The notes beneath the pieces were generated by a model. It did no database searches and was not told the DNA's origin. It saw only the letters and a list, made by a program, of their open reading frames with translations. Made by a program: the position numbers and the translations under genes. Positions 31,770-39,620 of a stretch of DNA of 63,608 bases are shown here, one piece after another. The DNA comes from a virus. The stretch is taken from positions 1 through 63,608 of the IMG/VR virus record IMGVR_UViG_3300046499_000378. One strand, 5' to 3'. Numbering within the stretch: position 1 is the stretch's first letter; every line of letters begins with the position of its first letter.

Positions 31770-32414
31770 CTACCTTGTACCATATAGGTCCGGTCGGGCG
31801 GTCCTCGCGAACTTGCCCCACCACGTCGCGATTCCGTACACGTCGCAGAACGCCTCGCGATGCGGCGAGAGACCGGCCGAGGCCGCCACGGCCGCCACGC
31901 CGAGGTTCTTCTCGGCGTGAGCTTTGGCGATCGCCTTGCGCTCGTCCCGCTTGGTGCCACGGCCGGTCTTTCCGGTGATCGCCGATAGCCACGCCCCCGG
32001 CAGGACGAAGACCACATCGAACCCGCGCGCCATTGTGATCGCCGACAGCGCGCCGATCACGCCGCCGGCATACCGCGCCAGGGCGATGTCGGTTCGCGCG
32101 TTGCCCCGGCCGCCCGCGAACGACTCCTCGATCACGACCAGGAGCCGGCCACCGGCGGCGGCGGTGATCGCCTTGCGGAGCTCGGCGAACCCGCCGAACG
32201 CGCGGAACGGGAACACCGCGATCGGCGCTGGCGGCGTGACGTCCCAGCCGCCGGCTGGGATGGCCCAGGCATGGACCGCAGGGAACAAGCACGCGAGTCC
32301 GCATGCCCCTGGATCAACAACAAGCACCATGTCATCGCGCGCCACGAGCTGCGCCACATCATCGCGATCGTCTTTGCGGAAGGCACGGATAATCGGTGCG
32401 CGTGATTCCTTCAT
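31770..32414 (-). CDS. RuvC-like RNase H-fold nuclease
   Basis: 214 residues. LVVDPGACGLA (Asp34) is the first RNase H-fold strand with a catalytic Asp. GGRLLVVIEESF gives a second acidic strand, and Asp/Ala-rich helices follow (TDIALARYAGGVIG). The pattern resembles phage RuvC-like Holliday-junction resolvases, which can trim branched DNA before packaging. Basic residues near the C-terminus fit DNA binding. Confidence 0.68.
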   Translation of the reverse strand: MKESRAPIIRAFRKDDRDDVAQLVARDDMVLVVDPGACGLACLFPAVHAWAIPAGGWDVTPPAPIAVFPFRAFGGFAELRKAITAAAGGRLLVVIEESFAGGRGNARTDIALARYAGGVIGALSAITMARGFDVVFVLPGAWLSAITGKTGRGTKRDERKAIAKAHAEKNLGVAAVAASAGLSPHREAFCDVYGIATWWGKFARTARPDLYGTR

Positions 32415-32680
32415 GGTGCCCTCGCGACTCGCGACACGCCGCGCGACGGTGATTTTACGACGTGACCGATCCAGTCGTACGCCAGGCTCTCGAGGGAGCG
32501 CGAGGCGATCGCTTGAGCATCGCGGTACGTGGCGGCTTTGACCTTGAACAACACCGCCATCCGAACCGGACGATCGATCGTCGGTGATGGCTCGCTGAAA
32601 ATAGCTGCTCCGGCGACCACGGCCGGCGTGTGGGTGATGTCGAGTATCAAGACTGCATACGCGGTGTGCTTCATGCCCAT
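32411..32680 (-). CDS. Small hypothetical protein
   Basis: 89 residues. The start at 32680 is preceded by AAGAAG; an in-frame MKH lies two codons later. Mostly beta-rich, then a basic helical end. It overlaps the RuvC-like gene by four bases and the methyltransferase by ten. Unknown function. Confidence 0.55.
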   Translation of the reverse strand: MGMKHTAYAVLILDITHTPAVVAGAAIFSEPSPTIDRPVRMAVLFKVKAATYRDAQAIASRSLESLAYDWIGHVVKSPSRGVSRVARAP

Positions 32681-33261
32681 GGGAGCTTCTTTTGTTCGCG
32701 GGTTCCGACGTGGCGCTCGAGTGGACTGGCGACCTCAATCCCTGGTTCGACCAGTTTACTCCACACCAGCCATGCACAAGTCACCGAGTCGGTCTTGCCG
32801 TCGCCGGTGAACGAGATCCGTGGCAACACGAGCTGCCTTGTCGGTGGACGGCGCGATAGGAGGTGCGCGCGTTGCTCGGTCGGCTCTAAGAACGAAAGCC
32901 GGAGCAAGAACGCCACGCCCTCGGTGGCGAAGTCGAGCGCGCAGGTCAGGATCTGGTGTGCGAGGTTGAACGGTGGATTTGTGATCACCCATGGGACGCG
33001 CGGGAACATGCCCCACGCGGCCGGCGTCGCTGCGTTGAGGTGGTAGGTGGCGGCGCGCTTCTCGTCGACGTCGTTGGTCCATGCGACGTCTTCGCGGCCG
33101 GCAATCAGGTCGCCAGTCCCTACGCACGGCTCGGCCACGTCGTGGATGATCGGGATGCGCCGGTAGAGCGCGCGAGCTGCCCACACCGGCGTTGGCTTGC
33201 CGGCGATGATCGGCTCGGCGCCGCCGCCGGTTGGATAAAAGTCATGCTCTCGTCTACTCAT
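32671..33261 (-). CDS. DNA adenine methyltransferase-like protein
   Basis: 196 residues. The SAM site EPCVGTGD is at 44-51 and the catalytic NPPF at 95-98. Both motifs are complete, unlike the other methylase-like gene in this genome. It should methylate adenine N6 in DNA and add a second layer of restriction protection. The short length and lack of a target-recognition domain suggest a simple or relaxed specificity. Confidence 0.85.
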   Translation of the reverse strand: MSRREHDFYPTGGGAEPIIAGKPTPVWAARALYRRIPIIHDVAEPCVGTGDLIAGREDVAWTNDVDEKRAATYHLNAATPAAWGMFPRVPWVITNPPFNLAHQILTCALDFATEGVAFLLRLSFLEPTEQRAHLLSRRPPTRQLVLPRISFTGDGKTDSVTCAWLVWSKLVEPGIEVASPLERHVGTREQKKLPWA

Positions 33262-33937
33262 CGGGGATGTTCGCCTTGAAGGGCCGCATAGGATTGGTGG
33301 CCTTAACTCGGTGCGCCGTGGGCTCGAACATCGTGTTCTTCTCTTCGCCCGTGAGCCAACGCGGAGTGACGTCGAACCGGCCGGCGGCCTCGGCGCACCA
33401 TGCCAACAAGGCCTCGTTGTCCTCGGGAGCTACCCGGATATTGATCTTCCATTCCTGCATGATGTGGTTGACGATCGCGGTGCACCAGTCGCTGAGCTGC
33501 TCGTCGGTGCAGTTCTCATCAGCCAGGACGACATCGGCTCGGCGCCAGGAGCCGACCGCGACCTCGATCGCCTTGGCCGCGCGATCACGATGTTCGCGAT
33601 TCGCATGCGCCCATGCGTAGAGGTCGGCCTTCATGTCCGCGTCGGCCGACACCTTCGAGACCGACAAGCGCCGCATACCGGCCTCGTCATCTGGGACGTG
33701 AGCAGGCAACCGCTGGTAGCCACCACGGCCTGGCCATTCGCCATCTCGGATCGTGACGACCTGCATCTCGATGAGCCCGCGGGCCTCCTGAGTCGGGTCG
33801 CCGCTGTTGGCGTTCTTGAACGCCCGGTAGAACTCCGCGCCAACCAGCCGCGCGGCGGCGGCGGCGTGATCCATCGGGTGCGCCGCGTTGTCGTCGCGGA
33901 TGTCTGGCGTGTCATCGTCGGGATCGCGGTCGATCAT
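33254..33937 (-). CDS. Hypothetical protein
   Basis: 227 residues. The N-terminus is acidic (RDPDDDTPDIRDDNAAH). The middle is helical, and Trp is frequent in the second half (WKINIRVAPEDNEALLAW). It is coupled by four bases to the upstream 199-residue gene. No family is recognised. Confidence 0.55.
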   Translation of the reverse strand: MIDRDPDDDTPDIRDDNAAHPMDHAAAAARLVGAEFYRAFKNANSGDPTQEARGLIEMQVVTIRDGEWPGRGGYQRLPAHVPDDEAGMRRLSVSKVSADADMKADLYAWAHANREHRDRAAKAIEVAVGSWRRADVVLADENCTDEQLSDWCTAIVNHIMQEWKINIRVAPEDNEALLAWCAEAAGRFDVTPRWLTGEEKNTMFEPTAHRVKATNPMRPFKANIPDE

Positions 33938-34533
33938 TGGTCACCTCGTTTGGCCATGAGCGCTTGGAGGTCGCGGGCGTGTGCATCGTACTCGGTGGTT
34001 CGTCCGTCACGCTTGAGCTGTGCCATCGTGCGCCGGAGCGCGGCGATCTGCTCCTCAATTCCACCGGTGGACACCTCCTCCACGACGATCGCACCGGTTG
34101 ACTTCTCGCCGCGCTGGATGAAGTCCTCGAGCTTGGTCCCGTTGCGGCACACGAGCTCAATGTCGTCGTATCGCTTGCCGTCGGTCTCGTACGCGCCGTG
34201 CTTCGCCCCGTCGATCGCCTTCCTGATCTCGGCGGCGCTGTAGCCTTCGCGCAGTCGGGCCATGAGCTTGGTGAGTCGCTCGGAGGTCGGCTTGGCCGTC
34301 TGGTGTCCGCATTCGCGTTGCCAGTACCGAAACAGCTCCATCGCCGTCACTTTCCTGGACTGGTCCACGTCGACCTTGATGGCAGCCGGAGCGATCCCTG
34401 GGAGCGATCCCTGGGTGTCGAGCCCGCGCGCCAAGGACCGGATGATGTCGTGGGCCTCGGCCGCATTGCCGGATGCCACGCAGCCGATCGCGCGCGCGAG
34501 TTCGCCGATGATCTGTTGATGGTCGGTCGACAT
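33934..34533 (-). CDS. Replication-related hypothetical protein
   Basis: 199 residues. The middle RLTKLMARLREGYSAAEIRKAIDGAKHGAYETDG followed by ELVCRNGTKLEDFIQRGE resembles the C-terminal module of phage replication proteins (DnaT/Phg_2220-like helical domains). It could help load host helicase. It stands right beside SSB and recombination genes. The similarity is at pattern level only. Confidence 0.5.
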   Translation of the reverse strand: MSTDHQQIIGELARAIGCVASGNAAEAHDIIRSLARGLDTQGSLPGIAPAAIKVDVDQSRKVTAMELFRYWQRECGHQTAKPTSERLTKLMARLREGYSAAEIRKAIDGAKHGAYETDGKRYDDIELVCRNGTKLEDFIQRGEKSTGAIVVEEVSTGGIEEQIAALRRTMAQLKRDGRTTEYDAHARDLQALMAKRGDQ

Positions 34534-34655
34534 GTCCCTCCGTGAAACGATGCCCGTCTCTCCGGGCCGTCACGCCTTGTGCGTCGGCGTTCGCGTCCAC
34601 CCACTACTGCGTGGCCGCTGGTCTATGACCTTGGCCCGGTTCGAGGCCGGCGCTG

Positions 34656-34676
34656 ATGTCGGGAATCGAACCCGAC
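34656..34676 (-). other. tRNA T-arm-like hairpin after ssb
   Basis: On the minus strand TGTCGGG-TTCGATT-CCCGACA is a perfect 7-bp stem with the T-loop consensus TTCGATT. No matching acceptor or anticodon arm exists upstream, where ssb coding sequence lies. It may be a tRNA relic, a former attachment core or a transcript-end hairpin. Confidence 0.5.
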
Positions 34677-34684
34677 ACCAGCTG

Positions 34685-35242
34685 TCAGAACGGGATGTCG
34701 TCGTCGCTCGGTGGCGGAACATTGCCATCGGGCAACCCATCACCGTCGACACCATCACCGCTTCTACCGCCACCGCCACCACCACCGAACTGCTGGTTCT
34801 CGGCGTAGTCCACTAGCCACGTGTCCATCACGCGGCGCTCGAAGTCGGTGATCTCCTTCCCAAGGTATCGAGCGATCCCGTTGTTGATGTACTGGCCGCT
34901 GACTTCGCGCGACACCCGGGCCTTGAATGGCTTGTTGGCGAGAGCGTCGCGGATCTCGCTATCGCGGTCGAGGTCGAATGCCCCCGATCCGCACTGCTCA
35001 GCCAGCATCGACAACCGAAACATCGCCCCGGAGTTATTCATGTCGAGGGAGAGCGAGTCGAAGAACGTGCGGTCCTTGGCCGGCCCGTGGATGACCTTGA
35101 ACAAGGTCCGCAGGTACGGCTTGCCGGAATCTTTACCGGCCTTGCGCGAGAACGACTTGATGATGAGCAGGTAGTCACCGGCCGGGACTCCTGAGTCGGA
35201 ATCCGGTACTTTCTGGTGCTTAGATGGATCGAAGGTAGCCAT
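34685..35242 (-). CDS. ssb: Single-stranded DNA-binding protein (DUF669-like)
   Basis: 185 residues. The N-terminal ~110 show the phage SSB/DUF669 pattern (VPAGDYLLIIKSFSRKAGKDSG). Then come a Gly-rich linker and an acidic tip ending DDDIPF, the classic SSB interaction tail. It protects ssDNA and recruits recombination partners. It lies next to the Sak4-like ATPase gene, a known functional pairing. Confidence 0.83.
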   Translation of the reverse strand: MATFDPSKHQKVPDSDSGVPAGDYLLIIKSFSRKAGKDSGKPYLRTLFKVIHGPAKDRTFFDSLSLDMNNSGAMFRLSMLAEQCGSGAFDLDRDSEIRDALANKPFKARVSREVSGQYINNGIARYLGKEITDFERRVMDTWLVDYAENQQFGGGGGGGRSGDGVDGDGLPDGNVPPPSDDDIPF

Positions 35243-35268
35243 GATCGCTGATCTCCGTGCGGTTGACG

Positions 35269-36315
35269 TTACGCGGCTTCGGGCTTGGACTTGGCTTTGG
35301 ACTTGGCCGGCGACTCGGTGGTCACCGCGGCGACCACACCACCGCTGTTGAGCTGCGCGGTGTTCGCGGCCTTCTCGGCCTCCGTGGCCTCTGACTTGGC
35401 CGCGTCGGGCTTGCCGTCCTCGGTGGTCGTGTTAGTTGTCGTCTCTGGCTTGGTGTCGGGCTTGGCGTCGTCGGTGGACTGCCCGGACAGGTCCATCGGG
35501 ATCGGTGCCACCGAACCATCGTCGATCCCGTTGATCCGTTTGACCCACGAGGCGAAATCCGTGACCTCCGAGTCACGGAGCGGGGGATATGGCTTGACCT
35601 TCATGTGGTCGGGGCCCGTGGTGGCGATCCCGTACACCATCGGCCGCTGCTTGGTCTTCGGGTCGGCAGTCACCGAGCGACGGCGGTAGGTGATACCGAC
35701 GACGTTCACGGCCGCCATGAGGACATTTGGGAGCGCTTTCATCGGCATCTGCGGTCCCACCCACCGCGACTTCTCGTCGCCCTCGCCGATCTCTTTGTCG
35801 GCTAGGAGGGCCAAGAACAGCACGTGGCGCGGCACGTCGCGGAACGCGCGCACGAGCTTCGCCGTGCGATCGGAGAGCACGTTCCAGTAGCGTTCGCTAT
35901 CGACGGGCAGCCCATCTTTGCCGGTCTTCTGGGGCGATTGCTCTCGGATCTCCTTGGAGACCATGTCGGCGATGTCGGTGATGGAGTCGAGGACGATGGT
36001 GTCCGGCCAGACCTCGAGCTCGAGGATCTTGGCGCCTTCGTTGTCCAGCACAACGAACGGCTTCGCCTGGTCTCCGTGCAGGGCCTTGAGCACGTGACGG
36101 TAGTCATCGAGGGATTCCATCACGAGGGTGTGGGGCCGTGGCCGTCCCATCCGCTTCGCCGCGTCGCGCACGTTGGCGACGGCCTGGCGCTCGGAGAGCA
36201 AGATGAGCGGGTTGGGAGCCGAGACCCCGAAGTTGGTCTTGCCCGATCCGGACTCGCCGTAGATCAGGGCCTTGAGCCACACGGCGGTGTTGTCATCGAA
36301 ATTCACAGTCTTCAT
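35269..36315 (-). CDS. Sak4-like RecA-type ATPase
   Basis: 348 residues. The P-loop GESGSGKT is at 20-27, and IVLDSITDIADMV gives a Walker-B-like strand. The RecA-like core is followed by a long Lys/Thr/Ala-rich C-terminal tail. The start MKTVNF is chosen for its GGAATG upstream; two earlier in-frame ATGs exist. Sak4 proteins act as single-strand annealing recombinases with SSB, as this neighbourhood suggests. Confidence 0.8.
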   Translation of the reverse strand: MKTVNFDDNTAVWLKALIYGESGSGKTNFGVSAPNPLILLSERQAVANVRDAAKRMGRPRPHTLVMESLDDYRHVLKALHGDQAKPFVVLDNEGAKILELEVWPDTIVLDSITDIADMVSKEIREQSPQKTGKDGLPVDSERYWNVLSDRTAKLVRAFRDVPRHVLFLALLADKEIGEGDEKSRWVGPQMPMKALPNVLMAAVNVVGITYRRRSVTADPKTKQRPMVYGIATTGPDHMKVKPYPPLRDSEVTDFASWVKRINGIDDGSVAPIPMDLSGQSTDDAKPDTKPETTTNTTTEDGKPDAAKSEATEAEKAANTAQLNSGGVVAAVTTESPAKSKAKSKPEAA

Positions 36316-36392
36316 AAGCATTCCGATCATTCGCCGGACACAGCCGGCTGGTGCTTTGTGGTGTTGCGCCCGACAAGGCGGGCTGTACGTGG
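36316..36392 (-). promoter_or_regulatory. Two short hairpins before the Sak4-like gene
   Basis: GCCGG/CCGGC (in plus-strand gccggacacagccggc) and GCCCG/CGGGC (gcccgacaaggcgggc) lie in tandem between the coiled-coil gene and the ATPase gene. They lack a U tract. They may be weak terminators or translation controls; no promoter was recognised. Confidence 0.35.
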
Positions 36393-36908
36393 TCAGTCCG
36401 GTAGGTCGTTTGGATCGTTGTTGTGATCGGTAGTCTCCTTGGATGTGGTGCCGTCTTCGGCATCTTCGGGATCGTCGTCTTCGGTAGTCGGCGGATTGTC
36501 GATCGTGGATGTCGACGTGGTGAACAGCCCGAGCTGGGGTGACTTGAGGGCCTCGATGCGTTCGCGGATCCGGGTCTCGCACAGCTTGACCTGGTCACGG
36601 CACGACGCCATCAACTCTTTGCGCTCGACCCGAGCCTCTTCGAGATCCTGCCAGCGCTCCTCCACAACCGTCAGCTTGAGGAGCTGCTGAGACTCGTTGT
36701 TGTGGCCGGTCTCCATCGCCTCTTTGAGGGCTGCGAGCTTGGCCTGCACGTTCTCGTTGCAGCGCTTGCGCTCCTTGAGCGCGTACTCTCGCGTGGTCGA
36801 CCACTTCGTGAAGTCATCCATGAGGGCGCGCGCGCTCTCCTTCGCATCTTCGTCGCCGGTTGCCACCGCCTCCGCGGCGGCCTCGAGCGCTCGTGCCTTG
36901 ATTCCCAT
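36393..36908 (-). CDS. Coiled-coil hypothetical protein
   Basis: 171 residues. Residues ~1-125 are helical, with heptads and many charges (KERKRCNENVQAKLAALKEAM). The C-terminal ~40 are Asp/Asn/Thr-rich and disordered. The GACCGACC leader precedes ATG. It lies between the PD-(D/E)XK nuclease and the ATPase, so it may join the recombination set; not proven. Confidence 0.6.
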   Translation of the reverse strand: MGIKARALEAAAEAVATGDEDAKESARALMDDFTKWSTTREYALKERKRCNENVQAKLAALKEAMETGHNNESQQLLKLTVVEERWQDLEEARVERKELMASCRDQVKLCETRIRERIEALKSPQLGLFTTSTSTIDNPPTTEDDDPEDAEDGTTSKETTDHNNDPNDLPD

Positions 36909-36941
36909 GATGGTCGGTCCTTTCGTGGTGTCGGGGTTGTA

Positions 36942-38204
36942 TCAGGTGGTCGTGACAGTCGCGACTGCGTCCTCGGCTTCGCGGACTTCTGGATGCGCAT
37001 CTTCGAGGACACGGAATGATGCCCGGGTTTCTGGGGTGTCGTCCAGGCACACCGTGCGATACGAGCACGCCATGGACCAGGCCATGTTGCAGTTGCCCGG
37101 GTTGCGGGTGCGGGTCTCCGGGTTCGTATCCGCCCGTCGGATCCGGGCTGCATCCACCATCGTGTCGCTGCGCCACCGGTCGATCTCGGCACGCGTCTTC
37201 TGGTACTCGTGTCGAGCGAAGTACGGATGGATGCGCGCGGCGAGCGCCCGCATCAGCTCGAGCTGTTTCTCGGTTACAGGGATGCTGCGAACGCGCTGCT
37301 GCTCGTCGAGTGCCGCCATGTAGAGCTCGGCCGTCGTGTCGATCGCCGCCACCGACACCGAACCGTCCTTGTTAACCTTGGGCGTCGACGGCTTCTTTTT
37401 GCGGACTGCGTTGTATGCCACCCGACCGAGGATCGCGTTCGACGGAACCGGCGTGCCGTCTAAGAACTTGAGCTTGCCGGCCGCCCGCTCCTCGAGTAGT
37501 GAGTACACGTACCCCGAGGTCTGGGGATCCATCTCGGCGCGCTTGCCGATGTCGTCCGGCACGTTGCTCACGGTCTTGTGCTCGTGGAGCTCAAGGGCGT
37601 TGTACGTAGGATCGTAGAACACAGCGTCGCGTACCCCACTGAACTCCACCCGCGTCTTGCGGCCGATGGCATCACGCACACGGACCGCGAACGGGCGCTC
37701 GGTCTCCACCAAGATCAGCGACACCAGATCGCGCTTCGAGAGCTCAAAGTAGTGGGTGAGCATGAACTTGATCATTGCCCCGGCGTCGTCAGCGAACACC
37801 TGGAGTCCGGCGTAATCCGCGTTTGGGTCGTGCTCGACGACCTCCTGGACCCACGCGAACACCCTCGCATCCACATCGGCCGTCGCAGCTACGAACTGCC
37901 GGCTGAGTCGCTGGTCAGCCGTTAGCCCGTCGATCCCCGACCACCCGGCCATGAGGCCGGCGCTCATGCCGCGGTGGAAGATGTCGCCGATAGCCAGGGC
38001 TTTGCCGGTTACCTTCGGGCGCAAACGTTGCCGGTACGCGAAATCATGCTTCTGGGGGCAATCGCGAAACGTCTGGATCTCGGACGTCGTGACCACGGTC
38101 AGCGCAGACGAGCGCCTTGATTTGCGGCTTGGCTGGGCCATGGCCTCCGCGGTGTCAGCGCCGGCCGAACCGGGGGGGATGGAATCTGATTGCTGCTCGG
38201 TCAC
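36942..38204 (-). CDS. PD-(D/E)XK nuclease, Cas4-like
   Basis: 420 residues from GTG (38202-38204), which forms GTGA with the upstream stop and has GGAG seven bases before it. The first Cys lies in FRDCPQKHDFAYRQRLRP, the GDIFHRGM His follows, and the catalytic FSGVRDAVF plus ELHEHKT (Asp, Glu-x-Lys) come in the middle. The final Cys triad (CNMAWSMACSYRTVC) completes an iron-sulfur cluster, as in Cas4/AddB. It probably processes DNA ends for recombination. Confidence 0.82.
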   Translation of the reverse strand: MTEQQSDSIPPGSAGADTAEAMAQPSRKSRRSSALTVVTTSEIQTFRDCPQKHDFAYRQRLRPKVTGKALAIGDIFHRGMSAGLMAGWSGIDGLTADQRLSRQFVAATADVDARVFAWVQEVVEHDPNADYAGLQVFADDAGAMIKFMLTHYFELSKRDLVSLILVETERPFAVRVRDAIGRKTRVEFSGVRDAVFYDPTYNALELHEHKTVSNVPDDIGKRAEMDPQTSGYVYSLLEERAAGKLKFLDGTPVPSNAILGRVAYNAVRKKKPSTPKVNKDGSVSVAAIDTTAELYMAALDEQQRVRSIPVTEKQLELMRALAARIHPYFARHEYQKTRAEIDRWRSDTMVDAARIRRADTNPETRTRNPGNCNMAWSMACSYRTVCLDDTPETRASFRVLEDAHPEVREAEDAVATVTTT

Positions 38205-38659
38205 GACGTGCTCCAAAGGATGTAGACGCTGAACGGTGGCAAGATGGCGCGAACCGCCATGGGCAGCTTATCGTACTTTGCACACGCCTCCGAGAGCTGC
38301 TCGGGTGTGAACGTGATCTCCGTGAGACGCGAGAACTCGAAGTGGTCGCTCTCGTCGAATTCGTGGAGCTCCACACCGACAAACGCCGACGGAACAACCG
38401 AGGCGCCATGGTAGTTCTTCTCCCACCCATGCTTCTCGGGCTCCTCGAGAATCACATCCTGGAAGTACCTATCCCATCTTGGCTGGCACGTCGCCGGATC
38501 GATCTCGTATGCAGTCACATCGATGTCCGTCCAATCGGGATCGATTGCCCTCCCATATTCGACGTTCAGTCTCTGCTCGGTCACGGTACCATCCGGGTCA
38601 CCATCATCGTTCCCCCACGGGAGGATGGTTCCGAGGATGACTTGCGCAATTGCGTACAT
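38201..38659 (-). CDS. Hypothetical protein
   Basis: 152 residues, acidic, with aromatic residues. The N-terminus MYAIAQVILGTILPWG is hydrophobic but followed by a run of Asp, so a membrane role is unlikely. It is the last gene before the tRNA and overlaps the nuclease by four bases. No family is recognised. Confidence 0.55.
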   Translation of the reverse strand: MYAIAQVILGTILPWGNDDGDPDGTVTEQRLNVEYGRAIDPDWTDIDVTAYEIDPATCQPRWDRYFQDVILEEPEKHGWEKNYHGASVVPSAFVGVELHEFDESDHFEFSRLTEITFTPEQLSEACAKYDKLPMAVRAILPPFSVYILWSTS

Positions 38660-38701
38660 GAATCAGTTCTTTCTGACGGGGTCATCCCGTCGGTATATCG
38701 A

Positions 38702-38779
38702 TGGAGCCGGTGGCGGGTCTCGAATCCGCAGTTGCACGGGGTGCTAACCCGCCGTGTTTACCAATTTCACCACACCGGC
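38702..38779 (-). tRNA. tRNA with AGC anticodon (isotype uncertain)
   Basis: The cloverleaf folds well on the minus strand: acceptor GCCGGTG/CACCGGC, D-arm GTG/CAC with GG in the loop, anticodon stem GCGGG/CCCGT with loop TTAGCAC, short variable loop, T-loop TTCGAGA, then T and an encoded CCA. The anticodon AGC would read alanine GCU. But the alanine G3-U70 pair is absent (C-G), the discriminator is U, and the last T-stem pair is A-C instead of G-C. The charge is therefore uncertain. Confidence 0.8.
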
Positions 38780-38951
38780 TGTCGTCGGCGGAATCACCGT
38801 CTAGCATTTCGCAGCTGTCGTACTCCTTCACATGAGATTGGTTGGCGTTCCACCAACCCGCCGGGTTTGCCCGCTGTGCTCCGCGGTCGAGTGACCCACC
38901 GGACCATCGTGGTCTTGGGCGAGCCCCATTGCTGGTAAGGTTGCCACCGGA
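38780..38951. other. Gap between tRNA and lipoprotein gene
   Basis: 172 bases with no convincing gene. A 33-codon minus-strand frame without ribosome site was seen and not accepted. No promoter pair was recognised. Confidence 0.3.
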
Positions 38952-39539
38952 CTATCGGACTGGCGTCTTGACCAGGACGGGATTCGGGCGCCAGCCCTCA
39001 CGACGTCGTTCGGTGAACCGCGTCGGGTTGGGCAAGACGAAGATCGTGCGATGCCACGTCAACGTCGGCTCGTTGTCCCGTACGTACAAGCCATCGAAGC
39101 TTGCGACACCGATCAGTCCAGTCGCCGGATCGAACGTCGTGGCTGTACCGACACCATCGACGATGCTGGCACCATCGCCGAACAACATCCCGAGATCGGC
39201 CGGTACCTTTCCGCTCTTGTCCGGCTCGGTGCCATCGAACGCCCACTTGTCGAGGAACGTGCGCAATGGCGAGCCATCCGATGTGAAGGACTCGGAGAAC
39301 TTGCCACGAAGGACACCGAACGAGCCGACATCCGGCGCGATTGTGTATGTCGCCAATCCAGTGTGCACCGTGGTACCGGCGGCCTTGACGTTGAAGTATC
39401 CGGTCTTGCACTGGTACTCACCGGCGATCCACGTCGGGATCGGCGATGCGATGACATCCTTGGTATCCTGTGCGTAATCTGGCGTGAGTCCACAAGCGGC
39501 GATGAACGAGAGAACGAGTGCGAGTGCGAACGTCTTCAT
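38952..39539 (-). CDS. Predicted lipoprotein
   Basis: 195 residues from MKTFALALVLSFIAAC, a signal peptide with lipobox (IAAC, Cys16). AAGGAG lies upstream. The mature part is beta-rich with Gly and Thr, resembling envelope or surface proteins. It follows the VWA gene after an inverted repeat. It could alter the host surface (superinfection exclusion) or serve lysis. No family is recognised. Confidence 0.65.
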   Translation of the reverse strand: MKTFALALVLSFIAACGLTPDYAQDTKDVIASPIPTWIAGEYQCKTGYFNVKAAGTTVHTGLATYTIAPDVGSFGVLRGKFSESFTSDGSPLRTFLDKWAFDGTEPDKSGKVPADLGMLFGDGASIVDGVGTATTFDPATGLIGVASFDGLYVRDNEPTLTWHRTIFVLPNPTRFTERRREGWRPNPVLVKTPVR

Positions 39540-39570
39540 CAGTAGCTCCTTGTCGAGGTGTCTTCGAGAC

Positions 39571-39595
39571 CCTCGGTGAATGCATTCCACCGAGG
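39571..39595 (-). promoter_or_regulatory. Perfect inverted repeat between VWA and lipoprotein genes
   Basis: CCTCGGTG (39571-39578) and CACCGAGG (39588-39595) form an 8-bp stem around AATGCATTC. No U run follows, so a protein-binding operator or a weak terminator are both possible. Confidence 0.5.
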
Positions 39596-39620
39596 AGCCC
39601 GATGGGCACCGCGCCCGTTT

